DNA of 64,000 nt, taken from positions 13,501,001 through 13,565,000 of the forward strand of contig CM065804.1 of assembly GCA_033398695.1 (NCBI GenBank). The letters run 5' to 3'. The notes under the pieces are model-generated. The model made no database searches. It saw nothing but the letters and a program-made list of their open reading frames with translations, and was not told the DNA's origin. Below, piece by piece: positions 11,601 to 24,150 of this stretch. Position 1 is the stretch's first letter. Every line of letters starts with the position of its first letter. Source of the stretch: Orobanche coerulescens (taxonomy: Eukaryota; Streptophyta; Magnoliopsida; Lamiales; Orobanchaceae). Both the position numbers and the translations under genes were made by a program.

Positions 11601-12605
11601 TTGTTGTTGAGTAATTTTTGGACTTCTATGTCGAGCGCCGCGTATTTTTCAGGACCGAATTTCCTACGTGTTTGGTGAACAGGCTTCATTGCCGGGTCGA
11701 TCTTTAGATAGTGGCAAGCGTGCTCAGGACTTATGCCGACCATATCTTGATGCGACCAGGCAAAGACTCCGATGTTCTTACGTAGCAAATTGATCAGATC
11801 CCCTTTTAGTTCGCGGTCGATGCTCGCGCCGATCTGTACTTCCCGTTCTGGATGATCCGGATCTATCGTTATACTCTCCAACTCTTCGACGGGGACGGTC
11901 GCCTCTCGTTTGGAACGATTTCCGGACTCGATTCCTGGATCGATGTCGAGACTTGGCTCGAAACCGATCCTTGGCTCGATGTCATCCGTTAACCGAACCG
12001 AGATGGCGTCCCCTGAGTCGGGTTGGTATGATGCGCTCGGCTCGTCGATCTCCATGGGTTGACCGTCGATCGCTTCAATGTTACACATATTATGGGAAGT
12101 ATTGAAAGCGAGAACGACATAGGAGTAACTCAAACATCTTTTGCCATTAGCCGATCTCCTTTTACAAGTGACCGTCCCATCGGCGGTGGGGAATTTGATA
12201 CTGATAAAGAAAGAAAGACGAGGTGACCGCCTCAAAGGTTTCTAAAAAGGGGCGACCTAGGAACCCATTATAGATGCTGGGCCTATCTATGATTACAAAA
12301 CTTAGGTTCCTAGTAATCCTAACCTTGGGATCATAAAAGCATATTAGCTCGACGGAGAGCTTGATCCTCCCGTAGGCTTGGACTGTGTTGTCGCCGAACC
12401 CTTAGAGCACGGTGTCGAATGGCTTGATGAATTTGATTAAGTTGCCGAGTTGGTCTAGGGCGGATTTGAATATGATGTTGCAGAAACTCCCATTGTCGAC
12501 CAGCACGCGATCGACCATCTTTCCAAGGATACAGGCGGAGATCACCAGTGCATCCTCTTTGGGGCATTGCACTCCCTCCCTGTCTTTGTTGGAGAAGGTG
12601 ATGAG
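8697..12605 (-). pseudogene. pol: Element A pol (protease, RT, RNase H, aRNase H, integrase)
   Basis: This encodes the enzymes that copy and integrate the element. In minus-strand order: protease with active-site DNGS at 12486-12497; RT with YIDD at 11210-11221; RNase H (about 10900-10500); a second archaeal-type RNase H beginning YVDGS near 10380; integrase with an H..H/CHRC zinc finger (about 9740-9600) and the first two catalytic Asp regions near 9445 and 9345; and a C-terminal stretch to a stop at 8697-8699. There is no chromodomain. Breaks seen: stops at 11027, 10157, 9524, 9239, 9024 and 8811, a frameshift near 12210 and another near 9280. Element C cut the reading frame just upstream of protease, so coding resumes at 26642. 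This copy cannot make full-length Pol. Confidence 0.9.
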
Positions 12606-12984
12606 TGTAACACCCCCAAACCACTTGGGAATATTACAGCGCCGCAGACCCTCTCCATGAAGATCTACCAGGCTAAATACGAAAACAATACATCACATTT
12701 AATGTTGATATGGCGAAATAATGAACCATTAGACCGATTTGGTCTTTTACCACTAAAAACACAATAAACATACAAAACTCATACCCATACGGGGGTTGAA
12801 TTACATCAACGTTCCCATAAAATGGGAAAATTACACAATGGAGATCCAAACACTGAGACTCTAACAAAATACTCAACAACTGGTCTTCATGTGATCGTCG
12901 TCTTCCATCATCCTTCGTATAGATCCTATGATTTTCTCCCAAAGAACTTTGCAAGTACACGGACGCAATGTCTGAGACATCCAC

Positions 12985-13027
12985 CCCCCGAATAATCGGG
13001 GGTTAGCAAAACTCCACTGTTTTGCTA
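12985..13027 (-). promoter_or_regulatory. Double hairpin in element C LTR
   Basis: On the sense strand, TAGCAAAAC and GTTTTGCTA form a 9-bp stem with a 6-nt loop (13027-13004). A second stem follows, CCCCC pairing with GGGGG around a GATTATTC-type centre (13002-12985). The other C LTR repeats both at 18445-18403. They lie in the transcribed part of the LTR, downstream of the TATA box. Confidence 0.75.
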
Positions 13028-14750
13028 GTGCAAGTATAAAAATTATGAATACAAGCCATACGTATCATACTCCAATATCCGATAATTGAAAACATACTCC
13101 CCGAGATAAATCATTTAATTAAAACTGCTCGAATCATGACAGGTGGGAATAAACCCAACATACATTTTACAAGATATCAAAGATCTCGGGGGTTTTGAAA
13201 ACATTTGGAATATACAAATCCTCAACTTAACAGAACCACATAGGGATACGGGCCAAGGACTTGTTTAAGTTCAAAATACCAATCCGATCACAAAACACGG
13301 GGTCCACGACCCGATCATCCTCATCACATACTCGAGTGAAAGTCCAAAAGGTCACACACGATAAACAACCAAATCACAATGTCCGGAGACAATCACCAGG
13401 GCCCGCATCCTTATGCCAAAAATCTCACCATCAAGAAACAAATCATATACGACACTTATAATGATGCCATTCTAGCCAAGTACCAAGACCTTACGTAAGA
13501 CATAACTCACACCGAGAATGGAAGCGTTATGATATTCCAGACATATCATAATTATCGAAACAACAACGTGCCATAATCATCACAAAACAACCTCCCGAGC
13601 TATACTGGCCCTGTACCTCTCAGCAAGATACACACCCCAGAGACACCTCGTCAGGCCCTCCCTGGTGTATAGCCCAACCGAGTGATCCGTAGGGATACGC
13701 AGCCTCTAGGACCCGGGGGACCCTCACCGGTTTTACTCGGCTCACAGTCTCGCATAAACCACATGGCACAAATCACAATCATCAAAACCGCATTCTCCCG
13801 AAGTAAATCAAACGCAATTCAAGGTACTTGTTAGAAATGGCCGCTATATCCGACACATACTCACAACCAAAACTACACAACAACATATGCTCATCAATAG
13901 ACCCGCACATCCACACACGTATATTCTTCTTTTAATAAGACATAACCTTAAGTCCACTTTGACACAATCACGCACAACAGTACCACACACAAGGAAGATA
14001 TTTCCATGTACGAGACTAACACACATTTTCAAAACAACACATTCATTCATAGATACACAAGTAGATTTAGAAGGAAACCTTTATCGAGAACATACCGATC
14101 CTTTTTAACATTCATTAAACATTCGTATTTCACATAAAATCATTTATCAACAATTGTGCTTACGAAACACGAAACGTATGGGCAAGATACTTGCCTCAAA
14201 TCCGCGAGTGAACAAATACGATGGATCACAAGGCCTCGATATCACGAACCACCGGACAACGAACGGATGAGGTTGGGCAGCCCTCGAACTTCCAAAACCG
14301 ACCAAGAACTCGACAACTCCACGAGAACTACGAAAATAACACTAACACGAATCAATAACACTAAACGGAATCCAAATCGATCCTAAAAACAACAAGGATC
14401 TAAGTGTGTCTCCAAGAAATCAAGAACTATGTTCCGAGTGATATAAAATCATGAATGAGTTCAAAAATCCGAAGATCATGGCTAAGACAACGAGAATTTC
14501 ACCATCGATTCATCATCCTCGGATTAAATCGAAGAACTAAGGAGAAACCCCCAAAATTCAAGAACTAGGGTTCTAAGAAGAGGTTACCTTGATTTGGATC
14601 AAGAAGATGATTAGATGTTGTTAAACACCTACAAATCCGTTCCAAATTGAAGCTTGATGAAGAAGATCGCTGAAAATCACCTCTGGAGCTCACTCCCGTC
14701 GGAAAGGATGAAGAAGGGAGAGAAATGACGAAGTGAAGCCTGATGTCCAG

Positions 14751-14760
14751 TATTTATACT
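14751..14760 (-). promoter_or_regulatory. TATA box of element C 3' LTR
   Basis: The sense strand reads AGTATAAATA, immediately downstream of the CpG 12-mer array. The equivalent in the 5' LTR is at about 20169-20178. Confidence 0.7.
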
Positions 14761-14765
14761 GGATA

Positions 14766-15136
14766 GTTATTAGCGTGCGCTAACAATACAGTATTAGCGC
14801 GCGCTAACGGGGTCAACGCCGTAAGCTGTCGCATGTAACACCGTTAGCGTGCGCTAGCCCCATGAGTGTAGCGTGCGCTAACGAGTCACGGATCGATCCG
14901 GTAGCTCTGGATAGATCTGCACCTACCGTAGCGTGCGCTAGAAAGAAGAAGTAGCGTGCGCTAATCGGTCGATAGCGTGCGCTAGCTACCAACCTTAGCG
15001 TGCGCTAACGAGACTCGGTCCCGATCCGGTGGCTCTGGGTGTCTGGACTTCCAGTTAGCGTGCGCTACACATCCGGTAGCGTGCGCTAACCACAACGCAG
15101 TAGCGCGCGCTACGCCACAGGCGTTAGCGTGCGCTA
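14766..15136. repeat. Array of 12 CpG-rich near-palindromes in element C LTR
   Basis: Twelve copies of TAGCGTGCGCTA, two of them the perfect palindrome TAGCGCGCGCTA, lie within 370 bp at irregular spacings of about 20-60 bp. They sit immediately upstream of the TATA box on the sense strand. Spacers are unrelated to each other, so this is not a simple tandem duplication. The second copy of the array is at 20188-20359 and 26267-26475, interrupted by element J. Confidence 0.9.
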
Positions 15137-15302
15137 CACCACAAAAACACAAAAACTCGCATAGTAATCCGAAAAGCCTCCAAATACATGTCCCAACAAG
15201 GCACACATAAACATGGCACCAAATTCCAACGATGAGGACAATAACAATCCGATAAAACCCCAAAAACTCAACGAATCTGGAACAAGGATCTCGGGTATTA
15301 CA

Positions 15303-15341
15303 TTCTACCCCTCTTAAAAGAAGTTTCGTCCCCGAAACTTA
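15303..15341 (-). promoter_or_regulatory. Element C polypurine tract and hairpin
   Basis: The sense strand reads AAGAGGGGTAGAA directly before the LTR start TGTAATACCC. It is preceded by an inverted repeat of AAGTTTCGG and CGAAACTT. This is the typical junction of Tekay/Del-like chromoviruses. Confidence 0.8.
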
Positions 15342-16144
15342 AAACACAAAATGATCGGCGCAAAACAATCTCCGACAATAGAAATCAGAACGATAACAAA
15401 ATGCAAAACACATGCTAACTGTTGCTGATGACCTGCAACGAATCACATGCGGCACGTGGCTGATAACATCCATATCATTATGCCAGAATGATAACGAAAC
15501 GCAACGAACAAGATCAATATGGTTGGCCAGCCCGAACAGTATAACAATCAAGACGCGAGCTCAACGCTACACAAATACAAAATTCCACCATTCGAGGGTC
15601 GGAAGATCAATGAAGCTAATTTCCCGAAGTGAAGGAAAATACGACGTGATCTGAATGCTCAAAAATCACGATACGGAAGTAACAAAATCAGACAATAAAT
15701 GATCGAACCACAACGATTGAGACAATAACAGTCGAACAGTCAAGTTCGGATCACGACGACCAACAAGAATCAAATAACAACTCCAAGTTCACACCTCGGC
15801 TCGAGATAATAGGTAATGTGGTAAAGCGACAAGATATGCATCCACAAAAATCCACAGGGATGGAATCGTAATTGAACAAAAAGTCACAACGACAAGTGGA
15901 TTATTTCGAAAAATTACCACAACTCGTTTGATCAACAAAACAAAGGGTAGGGCAAGTTAAGAAAATATCAACGAACACAATGAGTCGATAGAGTTGAAAA
16001 CACAAAAGTTCGAAAATCCGATCCACTTCTAGCAAAAGAAGTCTATCCCCAAAATTCGAAACAACGAGGCAAGGAGATAACACAACATACAATTGGTAGA
16101 CTACGCTCTCAGGGACTCCTCAGAGTCAGCCCTGATATCAATGC
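15342..16144 (-). mobile_element. Element C internal module with relic junction
   Basis: Non-coding on both strands. A degenerate copy of the PPT/hairpin junction sits at about 16015-16066. The segment between it and the real PPT corresponds to the modules at 1184-1829 in D and 51542-52573 in E. Confidence 0.55.
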
Positions 16145-16912
16145 TCAAGTTCGGGCCTCGGAAGACTCGGTGACTAACTCGCAGAACTGAACCCGGTGTC
16201 CCACGAGTCCGTACTTGTAACACGTCACTGGAGGAGAAGGACAATGTGCACAAACATGCCCTGACACATTGTAGTTGAAACACCTCTTGGCCTTACCAGG
16301 AGGCAATACCGACGATTTGGAACTTCTCAGTCCCAAGCATCGAGCGATGGAGCTTCACAGCGGAAAGGCTACTACGTTGCAATCGAGAAACATCAACTCC
16401 AGATTACTAACCACAATATCATCCAGCTTCCTTTGCTTCCCACTCGGATCCAGATAAAACCCTGCTTCCAGAAGTTCTCGGAATTACGCCCACATGACGA
16501 CATGATCCCGAGGTTTAACGGCTTCCCACCAATGAACAGCATCATCGCTAAGAAGGTACTGAGCAATAGGGACCTTCCGATCTTCAGGGCAATCAATGGC
16601 CTCGTATATCTTTTGCAACTGAAGAAACCAACCATCCCAGCCCAGTGCATCTGTCGCACCAACGAATCGAGGGGGACTCATACGAATTTCCTCTCAGAAC
16701 CATAGATTTGTCCAGACCTTCTGAATCATATCATCATTGCGTTCAATCGCCTTGGTCAACTGAGTCATCTGTGCTGCTACTTGTTGCAATACAGTAGCAA
16801 CATCCACACCAATATCGTTCCCAACAATATTCTCTCGATCCCGCGCGTGATCCCCGTGGTCATCCGTACCACGGTTGCGACCAAGGTCTCTGCCTCTCGG
16901 CATAGTAATCAA
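16145..16912 (-). pseudogene. gag: Element C gag remnant
   Basis: A degraded capsid/nucleocapsid gene. A start-like ATG near 16903 opens an Arg/Gly/Asp-rich N-terminus. In another frame, 16681-16484 carries a gag core with WDGWF, KVPIAQYLL and WWEAV, the same motifs as G's gag at about 45670-45480. A third frame (16336-16145) keeps a damaged CCHC zinc-knuckle pair ending GHRVQFC. At least two frameshifts and a stop at 16484 separate these pieces. No protease or RT follows, consistent with a non-autonomous element. Confidence 0.75.
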
Positions 16913-18021
16913 GAAAATTTAACGCAACAAAAGTCACATAATCACACAACAATATTAATGCACACACGGAAAACACTCACAAGTGATCGACTGCAAGGGT
17001 TAGATATAACGAAAAAATACAGTCTAAAACTTTCGCCCAGCCAGAAAGCACGTTCCACAACAAAGTATGGTGTGTGCCGACTCTGCAAGTTGGCAACACA
17101 ACCATACTCACCTACCAACGGTGCTAGACTGGAGGTTACAGACAAACAACATCGTACAAATCCAAATGCCAACGGTTCACATAAATATAGCATCACACAA
17201 TTAACCGTCAGAAGTTAAACAACGTGCCAAACCGAGTCTTCACCTCTCGGTCAAGAGATCTATCTCGATGAGTGCATACTGAACGACTCAGCGTTCACAC
17301 CACCACTCTAATCACAACTCGGAGCATTACAGCTGAATAACAACAACATCTTCATCACATACCTTTTTAACGAAATACATGGAACCAAAAAGTTTAAAAG
17401 CGAGAGTCACGTTTCAAGTAAGTTTTTGGTAGACCTCAAATGAGTTTAAAATTAAATTTTTGAAAACTTGCAATATAAAAATGGAAAAAATGTAAGTAGT
17501 CTGAATTCTCAAAATGTTTGGCCTCGAGGTCATAACACGAAAATCAAGCTTTTCCTTTCTTGAAGGATGTTTTAAAATAATTTTACGTGACTCCCCAAGA
17601 ACATTTAGAACATTTAAAATATCACATTGATGAACTTAGCTAGTGTAACCACACCAAAACATTACTTCTTGTAAAACAATTTATACAAGGATATATATAC
17701 ACATACACCGGCACATTACAAAAATCAAACAAACATGGAGGACATATTCATGATTCACATTTAACTCCTTAACATAACACAAATATCACACAAGCCCGTG
17801 TAATACGAGACATAATATTATAGTGGGGAGACTTACATCCACAGATCGCACGAAGATGATGGTTGCACCTTGATACTAATCACGACCGACCTCCAGACGA
17901 CGCGTCGCGACACGACTTAGTCAGACAAAATCTGACAAGACAAGACAAGACAGGACCCGACAACACACAACTCGACCCGACAGCCTAGGTTTCTGCAAAC
18001 CTAAGCTCTGATACCATATTC
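16913..18021 (-). mobile_element. Element C 5' leader and primer-binding site
   Basis: An untranslated leader. The sense strand has TGGTATCAGAGC at 18016-18005, the complement of the plant initiator Met tRNA 3' end, five bases from the 5' LTR end. Short tandem GACAA-type repeats lie near 17925-17955. Nothing coding was recognised. 17340-17640 is A/T-rich and resembles 3240-3460 in D. Confidence 0.75.
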
Positions 18022-20359
18022 TGTAACACCCCCAAACCACTTGGGAATATTACAGCGCCACAGACCCTCTCCATGAAGATCTACCAGGCTAAATACGAAA
18101 ACAATACATCACATTTAATGTCGATATGGCTAAATAATGAACCATTAGACCGATTTGGCCTTTTACCACTAACAACACAATAAACATACAAAACTCATAC
18201 CCATACGGGGGTTGAATTACATCAACGTTCCCATAAAATGGGAAAATTACACAATGGAGAGCCAAACACTGAGACTCTAACAAAATACTCAACAACTGGT
18301 CTTCATGTGATTAGTATCGTCGTCTTCCATCATCCTTCTTATCGATCCTATGATTTGCTCACCAAGAACTTTGCAAGTACACAGACCTTGTCTGACATCC
18401 ACCCCCCGAATAATCGGGGGTTAGCAAAACTCCACTGTTTTGCTAGTGCAAGTATAAAAATTATGAATACAAGCCATACATATCATACTCCAATATCCGA
18501 TAATTGAAAACATACTCCCCGAGATAAATCATTTAATTAAAACTGCTCGAATCATGACAGGTGGGAATAAACCCAACATACATTTTACAAGATATCAAAG
18601 ATCTCGGGGGTTTTGAAAACATTTGGAATATACAAATCCTCAACTTAACAGAACCACATAAGGATACGGGCCAAGGACTTGTTTAAGTTCAAAATACCAA
18701 TCCGATCACAAAACACGGGGTCCACGACCCGATCATCCTCATCACATACTCGAGTGAAAGACCAAAAGGTCACACACGATAAACAACCAAATCACAATGT
18801 CCGGAGACAATCACCAGGGCCCGCATCCTTATGCCAAAAATCTCACCATCAAGAAACAAATCATATACGACACTTATAATGATGCCATTCTAGCCAAGTA
18901 CCAAGACCTTACGTAAGACATAACTCACACCGAGAATGGAAGCGTTATGATATTCCGGACATATCATAATTATCGAAACAACAACGTGCCATAATCATCA
19001 CAAAACAACCTCCCGAGCTATACTGGCCCTGTACCTCTCAGCAAGATACACACCCCAGAGACACCTCGTCAGGCCCTCCCTGGTGTATAGCCCAACCGAG
19101 TGATCCGTAGGGATACGCAGCCTACCGGACCCTAGGGGACCCTCACTGGTTTTACTCGGCTCACACAATCTCAAAAACCACATGGCACAAATCACAATCA
19201 TCAAAACCGCATTCTCCCGAAGTACATCAAACGCAATTCAAGGTACTTGTTAGAAATGGCCGCTATATCCGACACATACTCACAACCAAAACTACACAAC
19301 AACATATGCTCATCAATAGACCCGCACATCCACACACGTATATTCTTCTTTTAATAAGACATAACCTTAAGTCCACTTTGACACAATCACGCTGTGATTA
19401 CCACACACAAGGAAGATATTTCCATGTACGAGACTAACACACATTTTCAAAACAACACATTCATTCATAGATACACAAGTAGATTTAGAAGGAAACCTTT
19501 ATCGAGAACATACCGATCCTTTTTAACATTCATTAAACATTCGTATTTCACATAAAATCATTTATCAACAATTGTGCTTACGAAACACGAAACGTATGGG
19601 AAAGATACTTGCCTCAAATCCGCGAGTGAACAAATACGACGGATCACAAGGCCTCGATATCACGAACCACCGGACAACGAACGGATGAGGTTGGGCAGCC
19701 CTCAAACTTCCAAAACCGACCAAGAACTCGACAACTCCACGAGAACTACGAAAATAACACTAACACGAATCAATAACACTAAACGGAATCCAAATCGATC
19801 CTAAAAACAACAAGGATCTAAGTGTGTCTCCAATAAATCAAGAACTATGTTCCGAGTGATATAAAATCATGAATGAGTTCAAAAATCCGAAGATCATGGC
19901 CAAGACAACAAGAATTTCACCATCGATTAATCATCCTCGGATTAAATCGAAGAACTAAGGAGAAACCCCCAAAATTCAAGAACTAGGGTTCTAAGAAGAG
20001 GTTACCTTGATTTGGATCAAGAAGATGATAAGATGTTGTTAAACACCTACAAATCCGTTCTAAATTGAAGCTTGATGAAGAAGATCGCTGAAAATCACCT
20101 GTGGAGCTCACTCCCATCGGAAAGGATGAAGAAGGGAGAGAAATGACGAAGTGAAGCCTCATGTACAGTATTTATACTGGATAGTTATTAGCGTGCGCTA
20201 ACAGTACAGTATTAGCGCGCGTTAACGGGGTCAACGCCCAGAACTGTCCGCATGTAACACTGTTAGCGTGCGCTAGCCCCATGAGCGTAGCGTGCGCTAA
20301 CGAGTCACGGATCCAGTCCAGTAGCTCCTGGATAGATCTGCACCTACCAGGTAGCGTGC

Positions 20360-21014
20360 TGTCACGGGGTTATACTTGCGTCTCGCTAAGTCCTCTCCGT
20401 GCGGCACTATCTTAGGTTGTCTCAAGCCTAAGTAGTAAGCCTATCAACACACAAGATTACTAGGAAGGAAAGTAAGAAATGCTTTGGGGAAGGTTTTTTT
20501 CTTATTGCACTGTAGCAAATCAGATTTCTGAAGATGAGTTACAAATGATCCACAAGGGGGTATTTATACTAAACCTCCTAGGCTAACAAATTACCAACAA
20601 AACATTACTATTCCAAGTATTTACAAGAATGCCATCATCTAGAATGATCTATACAATTCTAAACAATTCTAAGAAGTCTTCTTGGAGTCCCCAGACCCCT
20701 CTGGAACGTCCGGCCCGACCCGGCCCGTAGCAACCCGACCCGATTTCTGACCTTCTGGAATCCTCTTTGACCTTCTGGAGTTGATTGGTCTCCATCTTGA
20801 AGCTTCTAGGGTCTTCTTTCTGCAGAGTGGATTCCTCGGCTTTTCAATGTCTACTGCTGTCACAAGGCTTTTTCCGTCTAAGCCTATTATAGGGGGGGTA
20901 GTCCTCTGTGAGCTTGGCCAAGTCCATGTACGCGCGCGAGCCTGCTGCGCGCCCGTCCGGCAGGCTTTGGCCGGATGCCGGTAGATGCCTGCTGCCTTAA
21001 GGTGGGGCGTGACA
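20360..21014 (-). repeat. Element J 3' LTR
   Basis: A 655-bp LTR matching 25571-26266. The other copy is about 41 bp longer because of a GGCCC-rich expansion near 25925-25980. A TATA-type AGTATAAATA lies at about 20571-20580 on the sense strand. The pol frame appears to read through into this LTR. Confidence 0.9.
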
Positions 21015-24000
21015 TTCTCCCCCACCAAAGTCGTGACCGTCCTCGGCACGATGCTGTCCCGATATTCTTCAATCTTCTGCCGGAATTGCCATAGGTGATC
21101 CTCATGTTCCCAGCTATTTTCAGTGTCTGGGAGTCCCTTCCAATGCACAAAGTACTCGGTGTATGGGGCCACGCCCCTTCGTCGAACGTCCCGATGTGAA
21201 ATGATCTCGGCTACTTCCTTGTCGAAGGAAGTAATCACGGCAGTCGGTGCTCGATGTGACTGAGCTCGGCCCGGATCCTCCATGTCTGATGGTAAGGCTT
21301 CAGTTGGCTAACATGGAAGACCGGGTGTATCTTCATCTTCGGCGGAAGTTCCACACGATAGGAAACTGTCCCAACACGCCGCTCGATCTTGTAGGGTCCC
21401 TCGTATCTTCGGATGAGTCCCTTATGCACACCGAAATGCTTTAAATTCTTTGCGGAGAAGTTTCACCATAACTAAGTCGCCTTCATTAAACTTGACCGCT
21501 CGTCGCTTGAGATCGGCCCATTTCTTCATCTTCTTGGCTGCCTTGTCCAAAGATGCTCGAGCCAAGTCCGACTCCTCCTGTAATGACTTAGCAAAGGTAT
21601 ATGCTGTGGGACTCTGTCCCTTGTATCCGGTGGCAATGTTGTTCGTTGTCGCCGGTTGTCTCCCTGTAGCGAGCTCGAATGGGCTGCGTCCTGTTTATTC
21701 ACTCTTCTGCAAGTTGTATGAGAATTGGGCCGTGTCTAAGAGTTTGGCCCAGTCCCGCTGATTGGCACTCACATAGTGCCGCAAGTAGCACTCAAGCAGT
21801 GCGTTAACTCGTTCTGTCTGCCCGTCCGTCTGTGGGTGGAAACTTGTTGAGAATGCTAAGTTTGAGCCCAATAGCTTGAAAAGTCCCGACCAGAACTTTC
21901 CTGTGAAACGTGGGTCTCGGTCACTCACGATTGTCCTTGGAATGCCCCAATATTTTACCACATGCTTTAAGAACAACTTGGCCGTCTCCAGAGCCGTTAC
22001 GTCCGCCGGTGCTGGAATAAAGGTTGCGTATTTTGAGAACCTGTCCACCACAACTATGATCGACCCGTACCCATCCGATTTAGGCAAAGCCGAAATGAAG
22101 TCCATTGAAACGCTTTCAAAAGGGTGTTCCGGTATGGGTAAGGGCTGAAGTAGTCCACCAGGTTGTTGTTGCTCCACCTTGTCTTGTTGACATACAAGAC
22201 ATGTCCGGACGTATGCCTCAACGTCCTCACGCATCCTGGGCCAAAAGTAAGAATTGTCAATTAAAGCCATTGTACGGTGCATACCTGGGTGTCCAGCCCA
22301 TAGTGTATCGTGGCATTACTTCATGATGTCCCTCCGTAAGTTTCCCCATTTGGGCACGTACAAACGATTGCCTTTGGTAAAGAGTAGCTCGTCTCGTTCC
22401 CAGAACCGTCTTGTCTTGCCGCTCCTGGCAAGTTGCATGATGTTTTCTGCGAAAGGGTCCTGCCTCAGTCCCTCGCGTATGCGGTCCTTGATGCTTCCTT
22501 CGGCCTTGGTCAAGGCTGCAAGCTCGGCCTTCCGGCTTAATGCATCGGCTACTCGGTTAAGTACTCCCGGTTTATACTCTAGGGTATAATCAAACTCAGC
22601 TAGGAATTCCTGCCATCTTGCTTGCTTTGGCGTGAGCTTCTTCTGGGTTTGAAAATAACTTGTGGCTACGTTGTCTGTTCGTACCACAAACTTGCTCCCA
22701 AGTAAATAATGCCTCCAGGCTCTAAGGCAATGAACCACGTCGGTCATTTCCTTCTCATGTACCGAGTACCGTCTCTCGGTGTCATTCAATTTTCTGCTCT
22801 CATAGGCGACGGGATGCCCTAGCTGCATCAAAACTCCTCCGATGGCATAATCAGATGCATCGGTCTGAATCTCATATGCCTTGGCATGGTCTGGCAAGGC
22901 AAGAACTGGCTGCTCCGTCACTTTGCCTCTCGGCACTTGTCCGTCCATTCCCATTTGTGGTCCTTCTTCAATAGGTCCGTTAATGGTGCTGCTATCCGAG
23001 AGTATCCCTCGATGAACTTCCGGTAGTAGTTCACGAGTCCCAGAAATGATCGGAGTTGGGTTACGCTGGTCGGCGGCTCCCAATCTCGAACTGCTTTCAC
23101 TTTGGCCTCGTCCATCATTATGCGGCCATCCTTGATACGGTGCCCCAGAAAAGTCACTTCCTGTTGGGCGAATGAGCATTTCTCCAACTTTGCATAAAGT
23201 TCATTGTCCCGCAATGCTTGGAACACCTGTCGCAAGTGTTCTACATGCTCCTCCATCGATGATGAGTAAATGACAATATCGTCCAGATAAACGACAACAA
23301 ACTTGTCTATGTATGGCTGAAATACCTTGTTCATCAGTGTGCAAAAGGTCGCTGGGGCATTTGTAAGCCCGAACGGCATCACAAGGAAATCAAACAAACC
23401 ATACCTAGTCGCCATGGCTGTCTTGGGTTCGTCTCCTTCGGCTATCCGGACCTGCCAATATCCGGATCTTAGGTCGATCTTTAAAAGTATTTAGCACCTC
23501 CCAGTTGGTCAAACAGCTCTCCAATGAGTGGAATGGGATACTTGTTGCGAACCGTCAGTTTGTTGAGTGCCCTATAGTCCACGCACATACGCAAGGATCC
23601 ATCATGCTTCTTTTGGAACAAAACGGGGGATCCATAAGGAGATTTGGATGGTTGGATCATTTTGGAATCCAACAACTCTTTCAATTGTTTCTGCAGCTCC
23701 TTAAGTTCCGGTGGTGACATCCTATAGGGTGTCCTCGAAGGTGGCTTCGCATCGGTAATAAGTTCAATTTTGTGGTCCACATCCCGTCTGGGTGGCAACT
23801 TCTTAGGTAGTTCCGCGGGCATCACGTCCTGGAACTCCTCCAAAACGGCTTGAACTTCCTTTGGTACATCCTTGCCTTCAATATCGTTTCCATCATCAGG
23901 AACGTAAAATGCGTGAAGGTCTCTTCACCTTCGAAGGCCTCGACTAAGTTGCATGGTGAAAGGGTGCTGCCCCCTTCGCTTCCCTTGGCCGGAATGGCTG

Positions 24001-24138
24001 TATCTGTCTGAGTCCAAAATGACTAAGGAATCGAAAATGGAAGAATGCAAGCCCGCACTGATCGAACCATTGTAACCCAAGAACCAAATCATAGTCATCC
24101 ATGGTCACTACGGTGAAGGTGATCATTCCCGCCATCAC
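20669..24138 (-). pseudogene. pol: Element J pol with chromodomain
   Basis: Minus-strand order: RT (23843-22918, YLDD at 23278-23289), RNase H (about 22920-22500, QTDASDYAIGG), integrase (22282-21695, CLVC zinc-finger half, MDF..DRF and SDRDPRF catalytic regions, then HPQTDGQTE), a GPY-type region (21429-21330), and a chromodomain at about 21230-21080 with EYFVHWKGLPDTENSWEH. Frame changes occur near 23900, 23450, 22930, 21430 and 21260, and in-frame stops at 22316 and 21695. The chromodomain frame has no stop before the PPT and continues about 115 codons into the LTR to 20669. Inactive. Confidence 0.88.
21015..21030 (-). promoter_or_regulatory. Element J polypurine tract
   Basis: The sense strand reads TTTGGTGGGGGAGAA immediately before the 3' LTR TGTCACGCCCC. 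It lies inside the open chromodomain frame. Confidence 0.8.
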
Positions 24139-24150
24139 CTATCTTTGCTT

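Larger units (their letters stand above)
12606..15302 (-). repeat. Element C 3' LTR
   Basis: A 2697-bp LTR with plus-strand ends TGTAACACCC..GGGTATTACA. On the sense (minus) strand it holds a U3 with a 12-copy CpG 12-mer array (14766-15136), a TATA-type AGTATAAATA at 14751-14760, a long leader, the double hairpin (13027-12985) and the conserved terminus. It aligns almost base for base with 18022-20359 plus 26267-26641, except in the array. Small ORFs such as 13261-13461 and 14156-14386 recur in the other copy but have no recognisable domain. Confidence 0.93.

Noticed and set aside
14766..15136. Regularly repeated short motifs resembling a CRISPR array
   Set aside because: Motifs are only 12 bp and palindromic, with irregular spacing, inside a retrotransposon LTR of a plant. 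No cas genes are present.
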